Assembly (NCBI GenBank): GCA_028724585.1
Contig: JAQYCQ010000039.1
Coordinates: 1-64,000 of the forward strand
DNA length: 64,000 nt
Direction of reading: 5' to 3'
DNA from: Bacillota bacterium
GTDB taxonomy: Bacteria; Bacillota; Clostridia; Peptostreptococcales; Anaerovoracaceae
Shown: positions 52,214-61,700 of the stretch, one piece after another
Layout: every line of letters begins with the position of its first letter
How positions within the stretch are numbered: the first letter of the stretch is position 1
Notes under the pieces: model-generated
Told to the model about the DNA's origin: nothing
What the model saw: the letters and a program-made list of their open reading frames with translations, nothing else
The model's database searches: none
Position numbers and translations under genes: made by a program

Positions 52214-53071
52214 TTAAAGCTTTTTCTTCATGAACTTGATCAGCTTCTCAGCCGCGGGAAGTACGGCGTCCTTAGGAGTTGTTATTCCTATGCTGATCGT
52301 CTCGGCAGGCTTCACAGGAACCACAGAGACCTTTCCGTTCCATTCGCCCTTTGTCAGGTCGTTCATTGCCGTGATGCCTAGCCCGGCTTCCACCAGGCAG
52401 AAGGCGGCGTAGGTGTCGTTGACCGTGTAGCGGATATTGGGGCTGATCCCGTGCTTTTTAAAATATCTGAGAGTATCCGTGTCTTCGCCGGGATAAGGCT
52501 CTATGTAAGGCTCTTCAGCGAAAGCCTTTACAGGGACATATCCCAGCCTGTCGTATCTGCTGTCCCCGGGGACCCATGCCACCATAGGGTCCTCGCGCAG
52601 AGGGATCCAGACACCGTCCGTGTCTCGTCTGCTGATGATGCCTATGTCGACTGTGTGTGACTCTATTGCTTTATACAGGTCAGTACTGTTTTTACATACG
52701 AAGCGGACTTCGATATTGGGGTAAGCGGATGTGAATTCCGCTGTTATCCCCGCCAGCCAGCGGTAATACGCGCCGTAAGAGGTTCCTATCGTCACCGTGC
52801 CTACATCCAGCCCGCGGATACGGGCAGCCAGCTGCTCACTCTGGCTCTGGTAATATACGGCGCTCCTGATGGAGGGCAGCAGGGCCTGGCATTCGCGGGT
52901 CGCTGAAGCTCCGCTCTTGCCGCGTTCCAGCAGTCTGAGCCCGAGCTCGTCCTCGAGTGAAGCCATCATGCGGCTTACTCCCGAAGGCGTGTAGCCCAGC
53001 CGTTCCGCCGCTCCTGATATGCTGCCGGCCTCCAGGACAGCCAGCAGGACCTTGTATTTATCTCCTGTCAT
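52214..53071 (-). CDS. LysR-family transcription regulator
   Basis: This 285-residue regulator has an N-terminal winged helix (LLAVLEAGSISGAAERLGYTPSGVSRMMASLEDELG-like) and a C-terminal effector domain (GTVTIGTSYGAYYRWLAGI...). Its ATG at 53071 follows AGGGAG by 8 bases; the open frame extends ~65 codons further without support. It is divergent from an EamA transporter gene, and a palindrome with LysR-type features lies in the shared promoter region. It probably controls that transporter, with an unknown inducer. Confidence 0.9.
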   Translation of the reverse strand: MTGDKYKVLLAVLEAGSISGAAERLGYTPSGVSRMMASLEDELGLRLLERGKSGASATRECQALLPSIRSAVYYQSQSEQLAARIRGLDVGTVTIGTSYGAYYRWLAGITAEFTSAYPNIEVRFVCKNSTDLYKAIESHTVDIGIISRRDTDGVWIPLREDPMVAWVPGDSRYDRLGYVPVKAFAEEPYIEPYPGEDTDTLRYFKKHGISPNIRYTVNDTYAAFCLVEAGLGITAMNDLTKGEWNGKVSVVPVKPAETISIGITTPKDAVLPAAEKLIKFMKKKL

Positions 53072-53115
53072 TTCTTTCTCCCTTTTCTGCGGCATGCCGC
53101 GCTGTATCTTTGATA

Positions 53116-53131
53116 TTTTATCAAGATAAAA
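53116..53131. promoter_or_regulatory. Likely LysR-regulator operator
   Basis: TTTTATC-AA-GATAAAA is a perfect inverted repeat, 45 bases before the LysR start and ~115 before the EamA start. A partial second TGATATATCA repeat follows at 53133. Confidence 0.55.
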
Positions 53132-53244
53132 TTGATATATCAGCGTTTTACTCAATGATACCACGGAACTATAATCATCGTAGGATAAAGATCGAGGATG
53201 TACCAGAGAATGTGGTATGGACATAAATGAATAAGGAGAGAGAA

Positions 53245-54129
53245 ATGACAAAGACAGGCGCGGCATCGCGGACAGTAGGGCTTAACGGAGGCGCCCTCAG
53301 CAGGAGGAGCTCGGAGATACTGCTGGCGGCGCTCATAATAGCCAGATCTACAAGTTATATGTTTTCAAAGATACTGCTCCAGTCTATGGGACAGTTTACC
53401 CTGCTCGGCGTGAGGTCGTCCATAGCTTTCATAGTGCTGGCCCTGGTCTGCTTCAGGACGCTGAGGAAAACCAGGAAAGAGGATGTCATCTGCGGCGGCC
53501 TTATAGGCGCTGCCTTCTTCATCGTCATGTTCTTCGAACTGGCGGCTCTGAAGAATACGACTTCGGTAGCCGTTTCCTTCGAGGAAAACTCGGCTGTTGT
53601 GCTGGTACCGATATTCACAGCCATACTCACCAGAAAGCTGCCGTCTAAGAAGACCCTGCTCATATTCCTGATTGCGGGCACAGGCATAGTGCTCCTGAGC
53701 TTCAAGCCGGAGGGCTTCCGCTTCAACAGGGGAGACGTATTCGGCATCATGGCGGCGGTCACATACGCTATGACTATAATCCTGATATCGTATCTGTCAG
53801 ACAAAGCCGATCCTATAAGAGCAGGGGTGTATCAGGTCGGAAGCATGGGCCTCCTGTCCATGATCGCGGCTTTCATAACAGAGAGCCCGGCTCTTCCCGC
53901 GACAGGCCCGGAATGGGGCTGCATGCTCTATCTGGCCATCGTCTGCAGCGTGTTTGGCTTTACTCTCCAGCCATTCGCCCAGAAAGGAACGACCGCGGAA
54001 CGCGCCGGTATGATGTGCGCGCTGAATCCGGTCACAGCGGCGGTGCTGGGCACGGTCTGCCTCGGAGAGGAGCTTTCCATAAAAGGTATCATAGGGGCGG
54101 CTCTGATAGTGGCAGGTATACTGATCTAG
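53245..54129 (+). CDS. EamA/DMT-family transporter
   Basis: This 294-residue protein has ten helices and the two EamA repeats typical of drug/metabolite exporters (ILLQSMGQFTLLGVRSSIAFI; FEENSAVVLVPIFTAIL; late MMCALNPVTAAVLGTVCLGE). The ATG at 53245 is preferred for AAGGAG 6-8 bases before it; the ATG at 53227 precedes that site. The substrate is unknown; many relatives export amino acids. It is divergent from and likely controlled by the LysR gene. Confidence 0.85.
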   Translation: MTKTGAASRTVGLNGGALSRRSSEILLAALIIARSTSYMFSKILLQSMGQFTLLGVRSSIAFIVLALVCFRTLRKTRKEDVICGGLIGAAFFIVMFFELAALKNTTSVAVSFEENSAVVLVPIFTAILTRKLPSKKTLLIFLIAGTGIVLLSFKPEGFRFNRGDVFGIMAAVTYAMTIILISYLSDKADPIRAGVYQVGSMGLLSMIAAFITESPALPATGPEWGCMLYLAIVCSVFGFTLQPFAQKGTTAERAGMMCALNPVTAAVLGTVCLGEELSIKGIIGAALIVAGILI

Positions 54130-54177
54130 CTGTTTCCCGGCGCGTCAGCGCCGGCCGGGCCCGCGGAGCGGCCGAAA

Positions 54178-54206
54178 AAAGCCGGAGGCATCGCGCTTCC
54201 GGCTTT
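54178..54206. terminator. Terminator between convergent EamA and FNT genes
   Basis: AAAGCCGGA pairs with TCCGGCTTT. The A-run before it suits the minus-strand transcript; a weaker T-run follows on the plus strand. Confidence 0.75.
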
Positions 54207-54241
54207 CCTGATTTTTATCATGTTTTATGCGCCGATCCTGT

Positions 54242-55030
54242 TTACTTTCCTTTTCTGAGGTAGCAGAACCAGTAGCCGCAGCCGACTACTACGCAGCCGC
54301 CTATGATGTTGCCTATCGTTACAGGGAGCAGGTTGCCCAGCAGGAAGGAACCGACACTGAGGCCGTCGGCAGCTATGCCGTAAGTTCCCGATGCCAGGAG
54401 TCCCGCCGGGATGAAGTACATGTTGGCTACGCTGTGCTCGAAGCCGCAGAGTACGAAGAGTATCACCGGAGGCATGAGGCCGAGGATCTTGCCAGCCTGT
54501 TCTGAAGCGGCGAAGGATATCCAGACAGCTATACAGACGAGGATGTTGCAAAGGACGCCTCGGATGAGGGCGTCAGAGAAGCTGAGCGTCGCCTTGCCTG
54601 CCGCTATCGTTACGACCGAAGCGGCCAGCTTGCTGTCGAAAAGGGAATAGATATGTCCGTAGTTGGCCATGAGGGCGACGAACAGGCCTCCGAGGAAGTT
54701 GCCGATGTAGACGAAGAGCCAGTTGCGGAGCATGAGCGCGACACTGCCCTTCTTTTCCAGCACGGGGATGATCAGCAGGCAGTTGCCTGTGAAGAGTTCG
54801 CTTCCCGCGCAGAGGACCATCATGAGGCCGACTGAAAAGAGGATGGCTCCGACGAGTTTGCCTACAGAAGGAGCGGCTATGGACACGGCTGATACCTGGC
54901 TGGCCAGAGCTCCGAAAGCGATGAACATGCCGGCCAGAAAACCGAGGACCAGCATCTTAGGAATCGAGAGCTTCATCTTGCCCAGGCCCGTATTCACGTA
55001 ATTTTCAGCTACTTTTGCGGGTGAATTCAT
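54242..55030 (-). CDS. Formate/nitrite transporter (FNT) family channel
   Basis: This 262-residue protein has six helices and the FNT signature segments: FLAGMFIAFGALAS, AGSELFTGNCLLI, NWLFVYIGNFLGGL, RGVLCNILVCIAVW and CGFEHSVANMYFIP, the last with the conserved central His region. Such channels pass formate, nitrite or hydrosulfide as the acid. With asrABC ~4 kb away, hydrosulfide export (as in AsrD/HSC) is as plausible as formate. The ATG at 55030 follows AGGAGG; the frame runs on upstream without function. Confidence 0.88.
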   Translation of the reverse strand: MNSPAKVAENYVNTGLGKMKLSIPKMLVLGFLAGMFIAFGALASQVSAVSIAAPSVGKLVGAILFSVGLMMVLCAGSELFTGNCLLIIPVLEKKGSVALMLRNWLFVYIGNFLGGLFVALMANYGHIYSLFDSKLAASVVTIAAGKATLSFSDALIRGVLCNILVCIAVWISFAASEQAGKILGLMPPVILFVLCGFEHSVANMYFIPAGLLASGTYGIAADGLSVGSFLLGNLLPVTIGNIIGGCVVVGCGYWFCYLRKGK

Positions 55031-55198
55031 AATTTCCTCCTGAATAAAAAATTTTATGAGTAATACGAATGATCCGAGCACTTTTATTATAATATATCCA
55101 TGCACGGCTTTTATCAGATAACTGTAAAAAGAAAAGTATACATAGGCCTGCAGATGAATTGTGAGATGGAAGCAGTATTCAGGAGGGAAACAGCAGTG

Positions 55199-55471
55199 AT
55201 GGAAAGGAAATTCAATCCGGGGGATATAGTCAGGCATTTTAAGCGCGAGAACCTGTCCGAAGAGGAAAAGAATGCGAACAGGTACCTTTACAGGATAATA
55301 GGGCCGGCTGAGCATACCGAGACCGGTGAGAAGCTGATGATCTACGAATGCCTCTACGGCGGTTTTGAGACCTTCGCACGCCCGTATTACATGTTCATGA
55401 GCGAAGTCGACCATGAAAAATACCCTGATATAAAGCAGAAGTACAGGTTTGAAAAAGTGGAAATGGAATAA
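55199..55471 (+). CDS. DUF1653 protein
   Basis: This 90-residue protein has the DUF1653 core: [39 protein letters not shown] and the ending [16 protein letters not shown]. Its function is unknown; it forms a small SH3-like beta barrel in related proteins. ATG 55199 or the adjacent in-frame GTG 55196 would suit AGGAGGG at 55181. An insertion of ~12 polar residues ([11 protein letters not shown]) splits the usual opening. Confidence 0.78.
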   Translation: MERKFNPGDIVRHFKRENLSEEEKNANRYLYRIIGPAEHTETGEKLMIYECLYGGFETFARPYYMFMSEVDHEKYPDIKQKYRFEKVEME

Positions 55472-55497
55472 AAAACGCATTTCTGTATTGTATAAAT

Positions 55498-55539
55498 AAT
55501 CGTATACGATTGACATAACTGGCAAAATTATTTTATTAT
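55498..55539 (+). promoter_or_regulatory. Promoter of the ATP-grasp operon with palindromic -35 region
   Basis: TTGACA (55510-55515), then TATTAT at 55534 with 18-base spacing. The perfect 14-bp palindrome AATCGTATACGATT (55498-55511) overlaps the -35 box, a typical repressor site. The regulator is unknown. Confidence 0.55.
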
Positions 55540-55620
55540 TATCTATATTCTTTTTATATTTCTTCTGCGTACTTTAAAAATACACAGCTGAAAGTTGAAA
55601 AATTAAAGGATGATCACAAG

Positions 55621-55672
55621 AGCAGGGCAAGGGCGCCGTATCATAAAGACGTCTCTGCCCTGCTTTTTTTTC
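55621..55672 (+). terminator. Terminator or attenuator inside the ATP-grasp leader
   Basis: AGCAGGGCA (55621-55629) pairs with TGCCCTGCT (55656-55664), followed by eight T residues. It lies between the promoter at 55510 and the first gene at 55699, so transcripts from that promoter would end here unless readthrough is controlled. Confidence 0.75.
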
Positions 55673-55698
55673 AAATGAAATAGTAAAGGAGAGCCATT

Positions 55699-57024
55699 AT
55701 GGGAAGTTTGGGATTTAAGGATCTGCGTCTTCAGGCCCATGAGATAAACCGGCAGATGTCGCGGTACGGTGTCAAGTTCGGTATTTACAGGGACGGGCGG
55801 TTCGACGAAAGGATATTTCCTTTCGACCCTATACCGCGCGTGATAGAGAAGGAGGAGTTCGACCTGCTTGAGAAGGGGCTCAGGCAGAGGGTGGACGCTC
55901 TGAACCTCTTTCTGGCGGATATCTATGGAGAAAAAAAGATACTCAAGGACGGAGCTGTTCCGGAGGAGTTCGTTTACCGTTCGCCGGGCTATCTGGCCCA
56001 GTGCGAGGGTGTCACGCCTTCCAGGAATATCTACAGCCATATTTCCGGCATAGACCTGGTCAAGGGAAAGGACGGAAACTGGTACATACTCGAGGACAAT
56101 CTCAGGATACCGTCGGGAGCGTCATATCCGCTCATAGTCAGGACGCTCAGCCGCCGCTGCTGTCCTCAGACATTCCGTGACAACCCTGTACGTGATAACC
56201 GCAGTTATGGTAAAATGCTGAGTAATGTCATGAATTATGTGAACTGCGGCGGAATAAATGTGATACTGACTCCCGGAAGGTATAACGCGGCGTATTTCGA
56301 GCATTCCTTCTTAGCTGAGCAGTCAGGCTGCGTTTTGGCCGAGGGCCAGGACCTTTACGTTGAGAACAACTGCCTCTATTACAAAGGAGAAAAGGGCCCG
56401 CAGAAGGTAGGTGCGGTCTACAGGAGGCTCAGCGACGAGTTCATGGATCCGCTCTGCTTCAATCCTGAATCCGTCATCGGCGTGCCTAACCTGATGGCAG
56501 CTTACAGGGCCGGCAATGTGGCTGTCCTGAACGCTCCGGGCAACGGTGTCGCGGATGACAAAGGCATCTATTATTTCGTTCCCAGGATGATAAAGTACTA
56601 TCTCGGCGAGGAGCCGCTGCTCCACAACGCCCCTACTTATCTGCCGTATTTCGAAGACGATATGAAGTACACGCTGGAGCACATGGACAGCCTGGTCATA
56701 AAAGACGTCGCCGAGGCCGGCGGCCACGGAGTGGTCTTCGGGGACAAGCTCAGCAGGGAAGAGCTGGATAAGTTCAGGGAGATCGTGAAGGCCGAGCCGC
56801 GCAGGTTCATCTCCCAGGAGGTGGTCGACTTCCAGGACCTTCCGGTCCTAGAGGACGGCGAAGAGGTCGAAAGAAAAGCTGATCTCAGGGCGTTCGTGCT
56901 TACAGGCGCGTCGACCGAGGTATGGCCGTGCGGGCTCACGCGTTTTTCGCGCGATCCGGACAGTATGGTTGTAAATTCATCTCAGGGAGGAGGCTTTAAG
57001 GACACATGGGTTCTCTCACGGTAA
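55699..57024 (+). CDS. Circularly permuted ATP-grasp protein
   Basis: This 441-residue protein belongs to the type 2 circularly permuted ATP-grasp group. Characteristic segments are VTPSRNIYSHISGIDLVKG, GNWYILEDNLRIPSGASY and the late VIKDVAEAGGHGVVFG and RRFISQEVV. Such proteins are predicted to form amide bonds on a peptide or metabolite; no substrate is established. It is the first gene of the widespread ATP-grasp/alpha-E/transglutaminase module and overlaps the alpha-E gene by 19 bases. The ATG follows AAAGGAGAG. Confidence 0.9.
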   Translation: MGSLGFKDLRLQAHEINRQMSRYGVKFGIYRDGRFDERIFPFDPIPRVIEKEEFDLLEKGLRQRVDALNLFLADIYGEKKILKDGAVPEEFVYRSPGYLAQCEGVTPSRNIYSHISGIDLVKGKDGNWYILEDNLRIPSGASYPLIVRTLSRRCCPQTFRDNPVRDNRSYGKMLSNVMNYVNCGGINVILTPGRYNAAYFEHSFLAEQSGCVLAEGQDLYVENNCLYYKGEKGPQKVGAVYRRLSDEFMDPLCFNPESVIGVPNLMAAYRAGNVAVLNAPGNGVADDKGIYYFVPRMIKYYLGEEPLLHNAPTYLPYFEDDMKYTLEHMDSLVIKDVAEAGGHGVVFGDKLSREELDKFREIVKAEPRRFISQEVVDFQDLPVLEDGEEVERKADLRAFVLTGASTEVWPCGLTRFSRDPDSMVVNSSQGGGFKDTWVLSR

Positions 57025-57692
57025 ACAAGATAGACAGGCTCTTCTGGATGGGCCGGTACGCGGAACGCGTCAACACTACGCTCCGCTTCATGATGAACTA
57101 CTACGACAAACTGATAGACGATGTGCAGATGCCGCACGCGGATGTATGCGAAAGGCTGGCAATTCCCGATGTCTACAGCAGTGACGCGGATTTCTCCAGG
57201 AAATTCATCTTCGACGGGACAAACCCCGATTCGCTCGCTGTGGCGGCTGACAGGATGCTGGGCAACGGCATGACCCTGCGGGAGACGATAGGGACAGATA
57301 CGCTCTCGTATCTCCAGATGGCGGTCAATGAGCTGGGACACGCGGAGAAGAGCTCAGCTCCCATGGTCGTCCTTCAGCATGTCATGGACTATATAATGGC
57401 TTTCAGAGGCAATTTTGATGACAGGATAATCGATGAAAGCACGAGAAATATAATAAAATGCGGATTCAACGTTGAAAAACTGAGCCTGTGCCTGAGACTG
57501 GGCTACCCGGACAGCCAGTGCGCGACGGAGATAGGGAAGCTGCTGTCCAGATTAAGGAATACGCCGGTCAGGACAAGATCCGCCGCCTTCGCGAGCCTGC
57601 TGAAATACGCCGATATATCGGATGCCGGCGGTAAGCTTCCGGAGGACCGTTCTGACCTCATAACCGCGGCTGAAGAGATCATAGATGTATAG
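57006..57692 (+). CDS. Alpha-E domain protein
   Basis: This 228-residue all-helical protein opens with the family motif KIDRLFWMGRYAERVNTTLRF. It always occurs near permuted ATP-grasp and transglutaminase-like genes and may support their reaction. Its own chemistry is unknown. At 228 residues it is shorter than the ~310 usual for the family, lacking part of the C-terminal region. It overlaps the ATP-grasp gene by 19 bases. Confidence 0.85.
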   Translation: MGSLTVNKIDRLFWMGRYAERVNTTLRFMMNYYDKLIDDVQMPHADVCERLAIPDVYSSDADFSRKFIFDGTNPDSLAVAADRMLGNGMTLRETIGTDTLSYLQMAVNELGHAEKSSAPMVVLQHVMDYIMAFRGNFDDRIIDESTRNIIKCGFNVEKLSLCLRLGYPDSQCATEIGKLLSRLRNTPVRTRSAAFASLLKYADISDAGGKLPEDRSDLITAAEEIIDV

Positions 57693-57736
57693 ACAGGCTA
57701 TCCGCGTTTCATCCAACTGGAGGAATATTAAGAGAC

Positions 57737-58516
57737 ATGCAGGAACTGGATTTTTTCTATACGACAGTTAACAGCTATTCTTCGCCCGCCGTAGAGCACG
57801 ATTTTCTCCTCAGGTGCATACCTCAGGACCTGCCGGAGCAGAGGATAAGGAATTTCGAGCTGAGAGTCGATCCCAGCCCTGTCGGCGGAAACTACGGTAC
57901 CGACAGCTTCGGCAACAGAACGTATACCGGCAGGATCACCTGGCCCCACGACAGCTTCAGCTATACCGTGCAGGGCCGCGCTGTCAGGGACGATTCCCTC
58001 ATAGAAGGATCAGAGCCTCTTCCGTGCTTTTCATATCCGTCAGAGCTGACCAGGCCTTCTGCGTCTCTGGTCAGTTTCCTGGATACGATAGATAAGGATG
58101 ACGACGCTCTTGTCCAGGCTCAGCTTATCCGGGAGGCTGTATACGCCAGGATGGAATACGTGTCCGGAGTCACAAGCGTAAAGACAACGGCCTCAGAAGC
58201 CCTCGAAGGAGCGAAGGGCGTGTGCCAGGACTATACACATATCTTCCTGGCTCTATGCCGTCTCAGGAAGATACCCGCCAGGTACGTCAGCGGCCTGCCG
58301 GAGGGCGAGGGGGCCAGCCACGCCTGGGCCGAGGTCTGGTACAAAGGGCGCTGGATCGGCATAGATCCGACCAGAAACATGATGGTGAATGAAAGCTATC
58401 TGAAGTTCTGTACGGGAAGGGATTTCCGCGACTGCCCGATAGAGCAGGGCATCTTCCGGGGAAGCGGCGGCCAGGAGCAGTCTGTATTTACAAAAGTCAC
58501 CCTTGTCGAAGGATAG
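57737..58516 (+). CDS. Transglutaminase-like cysteine protease/amidase
   Basis: This 259-residue protein has a transglutaminase-like domain with the full triad: Cys163 (GVCQDYTH), His195 (ASHAWAEVW) and Asp210 (GIDPTRN). A beta-rich N-terminal domain typical of the module precedes it. It may hydrolyse or remodel the amide made by the ATP-grasp protein. No signal peptide is visible, so it acts in the cytoplasm. A GGAGG site lies about 10 bases before the ATG. A terminator follows at 58534. Confidence 0.9.
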   Translation: MQELDFFYTTVNSYSSPAVEHDFLLRCIPQDLPEQRIRNFELRVDPSPVGGNYGTDSFGNRTYTGRITWPHDSFSYTVQGRAVRDDSLIEGSEPLPCFSYPSELTRPSASLVSFLDTIDKDDDALVQAQLIREAVYARMEYVSGVTSVKTTASEALEGAKGVCQDYTHIFLALCRLRKIPARYVSGLPEGEGASHAWAEVWYKGRWIGIDPTRNMMVNESYLKFCTGRDFRDCPIEQGIFRGSGGQEQSVFTKVTLVEG

Positions 58517-58533
58517 GATAAAGAAAATGTGAT

Positions 58534-58567
58534 GGACCGTATATCTGAGGGTATGCGGTCTTTTTTT
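58534..58567 (+). terminator. Rho-independent terminator of the ATP-grasp operon
   Basis: GACCGTATA pairs with TATGCGGTC (one mismatch), followed by seven T residues. Confidence 0.8.
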
Positions 58568-58592
58568 CGCATATATAAAAACGGGATCATAC

Positions 58593-58607
58593 GCGCGCTC
58601 CGCGCGC
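58593..58607. repeat. TCC-centred palindrome
   Basis: GCGCGC-TCC-GCGCGC between the ATP-grasp operon and the ABC transporter gene. Confidence 0.6.
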
Positions 58608-58716
58608 GTATCCCTCCGGGGATATTTTTTGTGTCAAGCTCGGTTTTAACATATGTTTTAATACGAAATCGCAGTCTGCTATGCTAAAATCTAAACACTA
58701 TGAAAGGAGAAAGCAT

Positions 58717-61700
58717 TTGCTGCAGCTTAAATATATACATAAACAGTACAGGACAGGCGGCCTGGTGCAGAACGCCCTGAAAGACGTCAGCCTGAACCTG
58801 CGCGATAACGAGTTCGTGTCCATACTCGGGCCTTCCGGCTCGGGAAAGACCACTCTGCTCAACGTCATAGGCGGTCTGGACCGCTACGACGCCGGCGACC
58901 TGGTCATAAACGGCGTATCGACGAAGAACTATAATGACCGCGACTGGGACACCTACAGGAACCAGACCATAGGCTTCGTGTTCCAGAGCTACAACCTCAT
59001 ACCTCACCAGACGGTGCTTTCCAACGTGGAGCTGGCTATGACCATAGCAGGTGTGCCGAGGGAGAAACGGAAGCAGAGGGCCGAAAGGGCGCTGGCCAGG
59101 GTAGGCCTAGGAGACCAGCTCCATAAAAAACCCAGCCAGATGTCGGGAGGACAGATGCAGAGGGTCGCTATAGCCAGGGCTCTGGTGAACGATCCCGATA
59201 TCCTCCTGGCCGACGAGCCTACGGGAGCACTGGATACCGATACCAGCGTCCAGATCATGGAGATACTGAAAGAGGTGGCACGCGACAGGCTGGTCGTCAT
59301 GGTCACCCACAACCCGGAGCTGGCTGAGCAGTATTCTACCAGGATAATAAAGCTCAGGGACGGAGAGATAATCGGCGATACTATGCCTTACGATCCGGAA
59401 AAAGAAGCCGACGCTCCTGCGGAAAACGGGAGCATGGAAAAGGGTGCTCCCGCCGATAATGGGAGCAGGGACCTGAAAAAGAGGGCCGGCACTAGGAACT
59501 TTACTGCCGGCACCTCCGCGGCCTCCGGCCGCAGCCGCGAGCGGAGCTCGCGCGGGCGCAGGCGTTCCAACATGTCCCTTTTTACATCCCTGGCGCTCAG
59601 CTTCAATAACCTGAGGACAAAGAAGGGCAGGACCCTGCTGACTTCCTTCGCGGGATCCATCGGTATCATAGGCATAGCCCTGGTGCTGGCGCTCACGGCT
59701 GGGGTCAGGAGCTATATCACGGACGTGCAGACTGACACGCTCACGGCCTATCCGCTGACTATAGAGTCTAAGGCTGTGGATATGTCTGGCCTGGGAACGG
59801 ACAGCGCTTCGCAGAACGGGCAGAAGGAAAGCGGTGCTAAGGACGGGATCTATGCCGACAACAGCGGTTCTCTGACTTCGGGTGTGATAACCAACAACCT
59901 GAAGAAGTTCAAGGCCTATCTGGACGATCCGGAGAGCGATATCCGGGGGTATCTGGGCAAAAACGGCATAGTCTACAGCTATGATGTGAGCTTCGACGCA
60001 TATACCAAGGATCCTTCGGGGGCGTATGTAAACAGCGGCGCGGATCCGGAAAGCAGCGGCCAGCTGACCTCGGGGGCTTCCAGCGGATCTTTTCCGATGT
60101 TTTCAGGCGGGTCCCAGACAGAGGCCGCGCAGAATTTCTCTGAGCTGATGGCCGGGCCGGACGGAAAGTCGGTCAGCAAGGTCCTCAAGGACAATTACGA
60201 AGTCCTTTACGGCAAATGGCCTGAGGAGAAGGATCAGCTGGTCCTGGTGCTGGACGAGAACAATGCTCTGCCGACCAGAACTCTCTATCAGCTGGGCCTG
60301 ATAACGAAAGAACAGTACAAGGGAATGAATCGGGAGATAGCCGATTCGGGCAGCGCGAAAAAGCTGGATATAGATTACGAGGGCATGTGCGGGCGGTCTT
60401 TCTACCTGGTCCCGGCCTGCGACAGGTATACCCAGGATAGTGATGGAAAGTTCAGGCGGCTGGACGACAGCTCCGCTGACATAAATGAACTGGTGTCTAA
60501 GGGACTCGAGGTCAAGATCTCCGGAGTCGTTAAGCCCAAGAAGGGCGAGAGCACGGCTTCAGTCTCGACAGCGCTGGGATATACGAGGGCTCTGACTGAT
60601 CACCTCATAAAATACACGGATGAAAGCGCGGTGGTAAAGGCGCAGAAGGCTGATCCGGCCAGAAACGTGCTGAATGGAGTGGAGTTCAACGCTTCGACTG
60701 ATGAGGAGAAGGTCAGCGAGGCTAAGAAATATATCTCGTCGCTGGGCGTTTCAGATAAGGCGGCTATGTATCAGAGAGTCATGATGTATATGGCACAAAA
60801 CGCTCAAGGACAGCAGGATGGAACTGAGGGAGAAGCGGCAGCGGCTCAGCAGCAGTCCTACACTGGGGCCGGAAAGGCGGGAAATTCTATGAGCGGTCCT
60901 GCCCTGGCTGTGAAGACCGAGGCTGCCCTTACTCCTGACCAGCAGGCGGCGCTGGACGCGGCCCAGAGCCAGCAGGGCGCGGCTGCCCAGGACCAGACGG
61001 CCCAGACAGCCGATCCTAACCAGGCGGCCCAGCAGCAGGAACAGACAGCCGATCCTGACCAGACGGCCCAGCAGCAGGAACAGACAGCCGATCCTGACCA
61101 GACAGCTCAGCAGCCGGCTCAGGAGGCTCAGGACCAGGCAGCGCAGCAGGCTCAGCCGACTGACGAGAGCTCTATGGCAGCGGCCATGGACGCCTGGCTG
61201 CAGAACTCACCCGACAGGGGAGCTCTCCTGACCATATATTCGGAATTTATCTCCGGATATACCTATGAGGATAACCTGAAGTCCTTCGGAAGCGTGGATT
61301 ACGACGATCCTTCCTCTATCAGCATCTATACCGACAGCTTCAGCGATAAAGAAGCTGTCGCCAGGTGCATAAACAAGTACAACAGGCAGGCGAAAAAGGC
61401 GGACAGGATCACATATACCGACTATGTGAAGCTCCTGACATCATCGCTCAACCGCATCACTGACATGATCTCCTATGTCATGATCGCCCTCATGGCTGTA
61501 TCGCTGGTGGTATCCTGCATCATGATCGGCATAATCACCCATATCTCGGTCATGGAGCGCACAAAGGAAATCGGTATACTGAGAGCTCTGGGAGCCTCTA
61601 AACGCAATGTATCGGAGGTGTTCAACGCCGAAACCTTCATCATAGGCTGCTTCTCGGGCATAATAGGTGTTCTGGTATCTTCGCTGCTGACTATACCTAT

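Noticed and set aside
55610..55678. 22-codon leader peptide over the attenuator
   Set aside because: The AAAGG site touches the ATG, leaving no spacing for initiation, and the codons show no run of one amino acid.
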